NCBI RefSeq assembly: GCF_049965315.1
Contig: NZ_JBMFWL010000009.1
Span: 1-64,000, forward strand
Origin: Acidithiobacillus_B sp049965315
Lineage (GTDB): Bacteria; Pseudomonadota; Gammaproteobacteria; Acidithiobacillales; Acidithiobacillaceae
Reading direction: 5' to 3'
Length of the DNA stretch: 64,000 nucleotides
Made by a program: the position numbers and the translations under genes. A model generated the notes under the pieces. The model was not told the DNA's origin and made no database searches. It saw only the letters and a program-made list of their open reading frames with translations. Below are positions 8,129 to 14,797 of this stretch, one piece after another; positions within the stretch are counted from its first letter, which is position 1; the number at the start of each line of letters is the position of its first letter.

Positions 8129-8659
8129 ATGGCACGGGAAAATCGGGAATCGCAGCAGAGCGATGGACTTCAAGAGAAGCTGATTCATATTAATCGCGTC
8201 TCCAAGGTCGTGAAGGGTGGCCGGCAATTCGGTTTCGCGGCGCTCATCGTGGTAGGCGATGGGGATGGCAAGGTCGGCTTCGGCCGGGGCAAGGCCAAAG
8301 AGGTCCCGGCGGGCATCCAGAAAGCGACGGACCAAGCACGCCGGCAGATGACCCAGGTGCCGCTCATGCGCGGGGGTACGATCCCGTTTCCGGTGGAGGG
8401 GCGGCACGGAGCCGCGCGGGTGATTCTGCGTCCGGCCAGCGAGGGTAGCGGGGTGATCGCGGGTGGGGCAATGCGGGCGGTGTGCGAAGTGGCCGGCCTG
8501 CGCAATGTGGTGGCCAAGTCCTTGGGCTCCAACAACCCCATCAATGTTGTGCGGGCCACCTTCAACGCGTTCAGCAAGCTCGCTACTCCCCAGGAGATGG
8601 CCATGAAACGGGGCAAGACGGTCAAGCAGATTCGCAGTCACGGGGGGAGCGATGAATAA
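8129..8659 (+). CDS. rpsE: 30S ribosomal protein S5
   Basis: The 176-residue protein contains the S5 core LIHINRVSKVVKGGRQFGFAA and GKVGFGRGKAKEVPAGI, followed by SLGSNNPINVVRA. S5 acts in translational fidelity and mRNA unwinding. GAGGAGAG lies upstream of the ATG, and the 3' end overlaps rpmD by 8 bases. Confidence 0.97.
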   Translation: MARENRESQQSDGLQEKLIHINRVSKVVKGGRQFGFAALIVVGDGDGKVGFGRGKAKEVPAGIQKATDQARRQMTQVPLMRGGTIPFPVEGRHGAARVILRPASEGSGVIAGGAMRAVCEVAGLRNVVAKSLGSNNPINVVRATFNAFSKLATPQEMAMKRGKTVKQIRSHGGSDE

Positions 8660-8834
8660 GCAGTTGCGTATCACCCTGACGCGTAGCCTCATCGGCGTCA
8701 CGGAAAAGCACCGGCGGGTGGTCGCGGGCCTTGGCTTGCGGCATACCAACCACACCGTGGAGCGGCTGGACAGGCCGGAGATCCGTGGCATGGTCAACAA
8801 GATATCCTACCTGCTGCGCTGGGAGGAAGTGTAA
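8652..8834 (+). CDS. rpmD: 50S ribosomal protein L30
   Basis: The 60-residue product has the L30 pattern RITLTRSLIG, followed by GLGLRHTNHTVERLDRPEIRGMVNKI. It overlaps both neighbours: rpsE by 8 bases at its start and rplO by one base at its stop (TAATG). The tight packing suggests translational coupling. Confidence 0.96.
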   Translation: MNKQLRITLTRSLIGVTEKHRRVVAGLGLRHTNHTVERLDRPEIRGMVNKISYLLRWEEV

Positions 8835-9271
8835 TGCGTTTGAATGCAATCGCCCCCGCCGAGGGCGCAAAGAAGGATCGGCGGCGCGTCGGTCGCGGTA
8901 TCGGCAGTGGCCTCGGCAAGACCGCGGGGCGCGGTCACAAGGGACAGCACGCGCGTTCGGGCGGCTATCACAAGGTCGGTTTTGAAGGCGGGCAGATGCC
9001 CTTGCAACGGCGGATCCCCAAGCGCGGTTTCCGCAATATTCACGGGAAGGACGTCTTCGAGGTGCGCCTGGACCAGTTGGCCGGCGCCGCTGTCTCCGGG
9101 GTCGTGGATCTGGAGGCCTTGATGCTGCGGCGGGTCGTGCGCGGGACGCCCAAGGTCGTCAAGGTCATTCTGGCTGGTGAGCTGACGGAGGCCTTGGTGC
9201 TGCGTGGGCTGCGTGTCAGTGCCGGCGCGCGGGCGGCCATCGAGCAAGCCGGCGGATCGGTGGAGGCCTGA
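8834..9271 (+). CDS. rplO: 50S ribosomal protein L15
   Basis: The 145-residue protein contains the glycine-rich N-terminal region GRGIGSGLGKTAGRGHKGQ and GFEGGQMPLQRRIPKRGF, diagnostic for L15. L15 is a late assembly protein of the 50S subunit. Its TGA shares one base with the ATG of secY. Confidence 0.97.
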   Translation: MRLNAIAPAEGAKKDRRRVGRGIGSGLGKTAGRGHKGQHARSGGYHKVGFEGGQMPLQRRIPKRGFRNIHGKDVFEVRLDQLAGAAVSGVVDLEALMLRRVVRGTPKVVKVILAGELTEALVLRGLRVSAGARAAIEQAGGSVEA

Positions 9272-10605
9272 TGGCTGCGGGAGGGCGTATTGGCCATGCG
9301 GCGCAGGGCGCGGGACGGATCAACGAGCTGCGCAACCGCATTCTCTTTTTGCTGGGGGCCCTCCTGGTATTTCGTATTGGCGCGCATATTCCCGTACCGG
9401 GGATCGATCCGGCTGCCATGGCGTCTTTTTTCAATCAGCAGCGCGGGACCATCCTTGGCATGTTCGACATGTTCTCGGGTGGGGCGTTGTCCCGATTGAC
9501 GGTCTTCGCCTTGGGTATCATGCCCTATATCAGCGCGTCCATCATTTTGCAGTTGGCCGGGGCGGTGTTTCCCAAGATTGAAGAACTCCGCAAGGAAGGC
9601 GAAGCCGGCCGGCGGAAGATTACGGAATATACGCGCTACGGCACCATCATTCTGGCCCTAATGCAGGGGCTGGGGATTGCCATCGCCATCGAGAAGATGC
9701 ATGCCGGTAATCTGCCGGTGGTCATTGATCCGGGTTCGATATTCCTGTTTACCACCACCATTACCCTGGCGACGGGCACCCTGTTTCTGATGTGGATCGG
9801 GGAGCAAATTACCGAGCGCGGCATCGGCAATGGTATTTCCATGATTATTTTTGCGGGAATTGTCGCGGGACTGCCCCATGCCGTTGCCACCACCATCGAG
9901 TTGGTGCAGACGGGACAGTATCAGCCGCTCTTTGTCCTGGCGCTCTTTGTCCTGGCGCTCGGCGTTACGGCCTTTGTGGTCTTCATGGAAAGCGCCCAGC
10001 GGCGCATCCCCATCCAGTACGCCAAACGGCAGGTGGGGCGGAAGATTTACGGTGGCCAAAGCACCCATTTGCCGTTGAAGGTGAATATGTCTGGGGTGAT
10101 TCCGCCGATCTTCGCTTCCAGCATCATTCTCCTTCCGGCGACCTTGGCAGGGTGGTTCGGCAACGTGCCGGGCATGGGCTGGTTGCAGCGGATCGGCCAG
10201 GGTCTGAGTCCGGGATCTGCCCTTTATGTGGTGGTGTTTACGACGGCGATCGTGTTTTTTGCCTTCTTTTACACGGCGATGGTGTTCAATCCACGCGATA
10301 CTGCTGACAATCTCAAGAAGTCCGGGGCCTTCATTCCCGGCATCCGGCCCGGCGAGAGCACGGCAAAGTATATGGACAAGATCCTCAGTCGCCTCACCCT
10401 GACCGGCGCTATTTACCTGACCCTGGTTTGTCTATTGCCGGAGTTTCTGATTGTCCAGTACAACGTGCCCTTTTATTTCGGCGGGACCAGCTTGCTCATC
10501 GTGGTGGTCGTGATGATGGACCTGATGTCGCAGATTCAGAGCCATTTGCTGACCCATCAGTACGAGGGTCTGATCCGCAAGTCCTCCCTCGGGGGCGGTC
10601 GCTAA
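9271..10605 (+). CDS. secY: Protein translocase subunit SecY
   Basis: The 444-residue polytopic protein is the channel of the Sec machinery in the inner membrane. Features include the N-terminal RNRILFLLGALLVFRIG helix, the plug region with MFDMFSGG, about ten hydrophobic segments, and the cytosolic loop with RRIPIQYAKR and FNPRDTADNLKKSG. An in-frame 15-base tandem duplication at 9926-9960 repeats the residues LFVLA within a membrane helix. The gene starts on the stop of rplO and is followed one base later by adk. Confidence 0.97.
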   Translation: MAAGGRIGHAAQGAGRINELRNRILFLLGALLVFRIGAHIPVPGIDPAAMASFFNQQRGTILGMFDMFSGGALSRLTVFALGIMPYISASIILQLAGAVFPKIEELRKEGEAGRRKITEYTRYGTIILALMQGLGIAIAIEKMHAGNLPVVIDPGSIFLFTTTITLATGTLFLMWIGEQITERGIGNGISMIIFAGIVAGLPHAVATTIELVQTGQYQPLFVLALFVLALGVTAFVVFMESAQRRIPIQYAKRQVGRKIYGGQSTHLPLKVNMSGVIPPIFASSIILLPATLAGWFGNVPGMGWLQRIGQGLSPGSALYVVVFTTAIVFFAFFYTAMVFNPRDTADNLKKSGAFIPGIRPGESTAKYMDKILSRLTLTGAIYLTLVCLLPEFLIVQYNVPFYFGGTSLLIVVVVMMDLMSQIQSHLLTHQYEGLIRKSSLGGGR

Positions 10606-10606
10606 G

Positions 10607-11272
10607 ATGGGCGAGCATCTCATCTTCCTTGGCCCGCCTGGGGTGGGCAAGGGTACCCAGGCGCAGGTGCTTTGCCGTTTATTGGGCTTGCCGCACGTCT
10701 CTACAGGTGATATGCTCCGCGCCTCTGTTTCCTCCGGTACAGCCTTGGGCCAACGGGCCAAGGCGGTTATGGAGTCCGGCCAGTTGGTCGGGGATGATCT
10801 CATCATCGGCTTGGTGGCTGAGCGGCTGGGTATGGCGGACGCCCGCAATGGGGTGGTCTTTGACGGTTTTCCGCGTACCCTGCCCCAGGCGCAGGCTCTG
10901 GATGACCTCCTTGCCCGGCGGGGTGCCAGGATTCGGGCGATCATTCACATCGATTTGCCGGCCGAAGAGATTGTGGAGCGGCTATCCGGGCGGCGGGTGT
11001 GTGTGCAATGTGGCGCGATTTATCATGTGAAATACCAGCCATCGCGGGTGGAGGGCGTTTGCGACCTTTGCGGTGGGCGCCTGGTACAACGGGACGACGA
11101 TCAGCCGGAAGTGATCCTCAAGCGTCTGGAGGTATATGCCGCAGAGACGGCGCCTTTGGTGGCTTATTATGGGAGTCGGCCGAGCTATCATCGTGTGACC
11201 GGAGAGGGAGATGCGGAAGCGGTGACCTCCCGGATTCTTGCGGCATTAGGGATTAGGGCGGTGCATGGCTAA
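10607..11272 (+). CDS. adk: Adenylate kinase with a zinc-binding LID domain
   Basis: The 221-residue enzyme interconverts AMP, ADP and ATP. The P-loop GPPGVGKGT lies at residues 9-17, the AMP site includes STGDMLR and DGFPRT, and the LID carries four cysteines (C132, C135, C152, C155) in two CxxC pairs. The four-cysteine LID is the zinc form common in Gram-positive bacteria; many Gram-negative enzymes replace these residues. The gene lies between secY and infA and overlaps infA by 8 bases. Confidence 0.97.
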   Translation: MGEHLIFLGPPGVGKGTQAQVLCRLLGLPHVSTGDMLRASVSSGTALGQRAKAVMESGQLVGDDLIIGLVAERLGMADARNGVVFDGFPRTLPQAQALDDLLARRGARIRAIIHIDLPAEEIVERLSGRRVCVQCGAIYHVKYQPSRVEGVCDLCGGRLVQRDDDQPEVILKRLEVYAAETAPLVAYYGSRPSYHRVTGEGDAEAVTSRILAALGIRAVHG

Positions 11273-11483
11273 GGAAGACACCCTGGAAATGCAGGGAGAG
11301 GTTTTGGAAAATTTGCCGAGCGCGACATTTCGCGTCAAGCTGGAAAATGGTCATGTGGTCAACGCCCATATTTCCGGGAAGATGCGGATGCATTATATCC
11401 GTATCCTGCCCGGGGATAAGGTAACTGTGGAAATGACGCCCTACGATTTGAGTAAGGGCCGTATTGTGTATCGAGCCAAGTAG
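11265..11483 (+). CDS. infA: Translation initiation factor IF-1
   Basis: The 72-residue OB-fold protein has the typical sequence MQGEVLENLPSATFRVKLENGH, HISGKMRMHYIRILPGD and the C-terminal SKGRIVYRAK. IF-1 blocks the A-site during initiation. It overlaps the end of adk by 8 bases and precedes rpmJ by 9 bases. Confidence 0.97.
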   Translation: MAKEDTLEMQGEVLENLPSATFRVKLENGHVVNAHISGKMRMHYIRILPGDKVTVEMTPYDLSKGRIVYRAK

Positions 11484-11492
11484 GGGAATGGT

Positions 11493-11606
11493 ATGAAGGT
11501 CCGGGCATCGGTAAAGAAGCTTTGTCGAAACTGCAAGATTGTTCGGCGAAACGGTGTGGTTCGCGTGATCTGTAAAGAGCCACGGCATAAGCAGCGTCAG
11601 GGTTAG
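11493..11606 (+). CDS. rpmJ: 50S ribosomal protein L36, zinc form
   Basis: Translation from the ATG at 11493 gives a 37-residue protein beginning MKVRASVKKLCRNC and ending HKQRQG, the standard L36. The zinc ligands C11, C14, C27 and H32 are all present, so this is the C+ form. It lies between infA and rpsM as in many spc/alpha junctions. The following 69 bases before rpsM may contain the alpha-operon leader. Confidence 0.95.
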   Translation: MKVRASVKKLCRNCKIVRRNGVVRVICKEPRHKQRQG

Positions 11607-11675
11607 TCCTGCAACGCGTGGTTGAGATTTTTCGTGCGGTAGGACGCCGCACCATAGCCTTTGGAGGTTTTACGG

Positions 11676-12032
11676 ATGGCCCGCATCGCTGGCGTCAACA
11701 TCCCCAATAATAAGCAAGCAGAAATTGCTTTGACGTATATTTTCGGCATTGGCAAAACGCGCGCGCAGCAGATTCTGGATGCCGCAGAGGTCGCTCGGAC
11801 CATGCGGGTGAAGGATATCAGCGAGCCGGAGCTGGAGCGGATCCGCGGCGAAGTGGGCAAGTTCCTGGTCGAGGGAGATTTGCGCCGGGAGACATCCATG
11901 AACATCAAACGGCTGATGGACCTGGGCTGTTACAGGGGTATTCGGCATCGTCGCGGATTGCCGGTGCACGGTCAACGTACGCGGACTAACGCTCGCACCC
12001 GCAAGGGTCCGGCGAAGTCCATCACCCGTTAA
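11676..12032 (+). CDS. rpsM: 30S ribosomal protein S13
   Basis: The 118-residue product starts MARIAGVNIPNNKQAEIALTYIFGIG and ends with GLPVHGQRTRTNARTRKGP, the S13 signature. S13 contacts the P-site tRNA and the 50S subunit. The ATG at 11676 is chosen over in-frame codons upstream because GGAGG lies 8 bases before it and the residues match the family N-terminus. Confidence 0.96.
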   Translation: MARIAGVNIPNNKQAEIALTYIFGIGKTRAQQILDAAEVARTMRVKDISEPELERIRGEVGKFLVEGDLRRETSMNIKRLMDLGCYRGIRHRRGLPVHGQRTRTNARTRKGPAKSITR

Positions 12033-12047
12033 GCAGGAAGATCGAAT

Positions 12048-12443
12048 ATGGCGAAGACACAGACGAGCGCGCGTGTACGTAAGCGCGTCAAGAAAAACGT
12101 TCTTGACGGCGTCGCGCACATTTACGCTTCTTTTAACAACACGATCATCACGATCAGTGACCGTCAGGGCAATGTGCTGACATGGGCGAGCTCCGGCGGT
12201 TCCGGCTTTCGCGGCTCACGGAAAAGCACGCCTTTTGCCGCCCAGGTTGCTGCGGAGAACGCCGGCAAACGGGCGCAGGAATACGGCGTAAAAAATCTCG
12301 ACGTGGAAGTACGCGGTCCGGGACCGGGTCGGGAAAGTACCGTGCGGGCCCTGCACTCCATCGGCTTCCGCATTGCCAGCATTCGCGATGTGACGCCCAT
12401 TCCCCATAACGGTTGCCGTCCGCCCAAGAAGCGGCGTGTATAA
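12048..12443 (+). CDS. rpsK: 30S ribosomal protein S11
   Basis: The 131-residue protein contains IYASFNNTIITISDRQGN, SSGGSGFRGSRKSTPFAAQ and the C-terminal TPIPHNGCRPPKKRRV, all typical of S11. S11 forms part of the platform of the 30S subunit. It lies 15 bases after rpsM. Confidence 0.97.
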   Translation: MAKTQTSARVRKRVKKNVLDGVAHIYASFNNTIITISDRQGNVLTWASSGGSGFRGSRKSTPFAAQVAAENAGKRAQEYGVKNLDVEVRGPGPGRESTVRALHSIGFRIASIRDVTPIPHNGCRPPKKRRV

Positions 12444-12463
12444 TTCATTGTTGGAGGTAGTCT

Positions 12464-13090
12464 GTGGCTAAGTATACGGGTCCGAGTTGTCGTTTGTGCC
12501 GGCGTGAAGGCGGGAAGCTGTTTCTGAAGGGAGAAAAGTGTTTCTCCGACAAATGTCCGGTCAGCATTCGGGCTTATGCACCGGGTCAACACGGCCAGCG
12601 CCGCTCGCGGGTAAGCGAATATGGGACGCAGCTCCGGGAAAAGCAGAAGATCCGTCGTATTTATGGTCTCCTGGAAGGGCAGTTCCGGCGTTATTTCGAG
12701 CGCGCCAGCCAGGCCCGGGGGGTGACGGGCGAGTCGCTGCTGCGTTTCCTCGAACTGCGGCTGGATAATATTGCCTACCGGATGGGTTTTGGGGCGTCCC
12801 GCGCGGAAGCCCGCCAAGTGGTGCGCCACGGACATATTTTGGTCAACGGCCGGCGCGTGGACATCCCCTCCTATCAGGTCCGGGCGGGAGATGAAGTGAG
12901 CGTGGCGGAAAGCGCCCGCGCCCACGCGCGGATCATCGCGGCGGTCGAGGCGGCGGTGAGCCGCGGGTTGCCCGACTGGATGTCCCTGGATGCCAAGGCG
13001 CTCAAGGGCACCATCAAGGCTGTTCCGGTGCGGGAAGATATGGCGCCGGATTTGAACGAACAGGTCGTCGTGGAGTTGTACTCTAAGTAA
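12464..13090 (+). CDS. rpsD: 30S ribosomal protein S4, four-cysteine zinc form
   Basis: The 208-residue protein has the S4 layout: an N-terminal domain with CRLCRREGGKLFLKGEK, then YGTQLREKQKIRRIYG and an S4 RNA-binding domain with ASRAEARQVVRHGHILVNGRRVDIPSY. Cysteines at 9, 12, 26 and 31 match the zinc ligands known from Thermus S4; most proteobacterial S4 proteins lack them. S4 starts 30S assembly and in E. coli represses the alpha operon. The start is GTG with TTGGAGG 8 bases upstream. Confidence 0.96.
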   Translation: MAKYTGPSCRLCRREGGKLFLKGEKCFSDKCPVSIRAYAPGQHGQRRSRVSEYGTQLREKQKIRRIYGLLEGQFRRYFERASQARGVTGESLLRFLELRLDNIAYRMGFGASRAEARQVVRHGHILVNGRRVDIPSYQVRAGDEVSVAESARAHARIIAAVEAAVSRGLPDWMSLDAKALKGTIKAVPVREDMAPDLNEQVVVELYSK

Positions 13091-13112
13091 GACCAGGGGT
13101 TGAGGATTGCTT

Positions 13113-14132
13113 ATGACTGAGGTTGGAGAGCTGTTGCATCCGCATGCGGTGGAGGTGGAGCCCTTGGGTGCTCACCGTGCGCGTATCGCTTTGGGACCTC
13201 TGGAAAGGGGTTTTGGCCACACGCTGGGCAATGCGTTGCGGCGGGTGTTGCTTTCATCCCTGCAGGGCGCTGCCGTCACGGAAGTGGAGATCGACGGGGT
13301 GCTGCACGAGTATTCGAGCATTGAAGGGGTCAAGGAGGATGTCGTCGATATCCTGCTGAACCTCAAACTGCTCGCCATTCGCTCGTCGGGGCGGAGCGAG
13401 GCCGTGGTGACCTTGAAGAAGCGGGGCCCGGGCGTCATGACGGGCGCCGACATCGTCGAAGAACACGGCATTGAAGTGGCGAATCCCGATCAGGTGATTG
13501 CAACCCTTACCCGGGATGTGGAACTGGTGATGCGTTTGCGCCTGGGGGAAGGCCGTGGTTATGAGGCGGCTGCCTCGCGGCCGGTGTCCCATGAGAAACG
13601 GATCGGGGTGATGGCAGTAGATGCCAGCTTTAGCCCGGTACGGCGGGTCAGCTATCAGGTGGAGAGCGCCCGCGTCGAGCAGCGCACCGATTTGGATCGG
13701 CTGGTTCTGGACGTGGAAACCAATGGCGTGGTGGACCCTGCCTGGGCGGTACAGGAGTCGGCGCGCATCCTGCGCGACCAGCTCGGCGTGCTGGTCGGGG
13801 ACGAAGCGCAAGCGGCCCGCGAGCCGCGGCCCGTGCACAGCAGCGTCAGCCTGGAGCCTTTGCTCATTCGTCCGGTGGACGATCTGGAACTGACGGTGCG
13901 CTCCGCCAATTGTCTCAAGGCCGAAGACATTTTTTATATCGGCGATCTGGTGCAGAAGTCGGAGCAGGAATTGCTCAAGGCGCCGAATCTGGGGCGGAAG
14001 TCCCTCACCGAGATCAAGGAAGTCCTTACGGCACATGGACTTTCCCTGGGGATGCGGCTGGAAAGCTGGCCTCCGGAAAGTCTTCCGCCCATTCCCGGAC
14101 GGAATGCGGAAAATGAATCGGTCAATACATAA
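13113..14132 (+). CDS. rpoA: RNA polymerase alpha subunit
   Basis: The 339-residue protein has the N-terminal assembly domain with GFGHTLGNALRRVLLSS near residue 35 and the C-terminal domain with LELTVRSANCLKAEDI and LGRKSLTEIKEVL, which contacts UP elements and activators. The ATG at 13113 follows TGAGGA by 6 bases; an upstream in-frame TTG is less likely. The gene lies between rpsD and rplQ as is usual in alpha operons. Confidence 0.97.
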   Translation: MTEVGELLHPHAVEVEPLGAHRARIALGPLERGFGHTLGNALRRVLLSSLQGAAVTEVEIDGVLHEYSSIEGVKEDVVDILLNLKLLAIRSSGRSEAVVTLKKRGPGVMTGADIVEEHGIEVANPDQVIATLTRDVELVMRLRLGEGRGYEAAASRPVSHEKRIGVMAVDASFSPVRRVSYQVESARVEQRTDLDRLVLDVETNGVVDPAWAVQESARILRDQLGVLVGDEAQAAREPRPVHSSVSLEPLLIRPVDDLELTVRSANCLKAEDIFYIGDLVQKSEQELLKAPNLGRKSLTEIKEVLTAHGLSLGMRLESWPPESLPPIPGRNAENESVNT

Positions 14133-14162
14133 GTACAGGTCCCAAGTACAAGGATATTCGTC

Positions 14163-14540
14163 ATGCGTCATCGCAAGAGTGGCAAGCAGTTAAACCGTAA
14201 CAGTAGTCATCGTAAGGCGATGTTCGCCAATATGATGGTGTCTTTGTTCCAGAATGAGCGAATCGTGACTACCTTGCCCAAGGCCAAGGAATTGCGGCGC
14301 TTTGCCGAACCGATGATTACGCTGGCCAAGGACGCCACGGTGGCGCGCCGGCGTCTGGCCTTTGCCCGCTTGCGGGATCGGCAGGCGGTGGTAAAGCTTT
14401 TCGATGATCTGGGGCCCCACTATCAGGCACGGCCGGGCGGTTATCTGCGGATCGTCAAATATGGCTTCCGGGCTGGCGACAATGCGCCGCTGGCGATTGT
14501 CGAGCTGGTGGACCGACAGGGAGCCGTTGCGGGCGAATAG
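14163..14540 (+). CDS. rplQ: 50S ribosomal protein L17
   Basis: The 125-residue protein starts MRHRKSGKQLNRNSSHRKAMFANM and contains TTLPKAKELRRFAEPMITLAK, diagnostic for L17. It is the last gene of the alpha operon and is followed 21 bases later by a strong intrinsic terminator. Confidence 0.97.
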   Translation: MRHRKSGKQLNRNSSHRKAMFANMMVSLFQNERIVTTLPKAKELRRFAEPMITLAKDATVARRRLAFARLRDRQAVVKLFDDLGPHYQARPGGYLRIVKYGFRAGDNAPLAIVELVDRQGAVAGE

Positions 14541-14561
14541 TATCGCGCAGTTGTGATTGGG

Positions 14562-14588
14562 AAAAAGGCCGGGAAAACCGGCCTTTTT
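14562..14588 (+). terminator. Rho-independent terminator of the ribosomal protein operons
   Basis: An 11-bp perfect stem (AAAAAGGCCGG pairing with CCGGCCTTTTT) with a 5-base loop ends in a run of T. It lies 22 bases after the rplQ stop and ends the long ribosomal transcript. The A/T symmetry means it could also work for the convergent uvrA transcript. The next 209 bases to the uvrA stop contain no supported gene. Confidence 0.93.
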
Positions 14589-14797
14589 CGCGTCTGCGGG
14601 CGGTTGGTACGGGCGTTTTAACGTGAAAACAATGATTCTGGGTAACCCCCCAAGGATCTATGCATACACCCGCGCAGAGCAGGCTATGCCCGCGACCCCA
14701 ATGGATGGAGCCCACGAGCAGGTTGCGGCCATGGGCCGCTCCTAGCGGTTGTGAATTGCATTTCCTGGTGGCGGCATCGAGTGCATGCTCCTGAGGT

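Noticed and set aside
14557..14745. 62-codon plus-strand frame after rplQ
   Set aside because: It runs through the rplQ terminator, has no ribosome site and encodes no recognisable protein.
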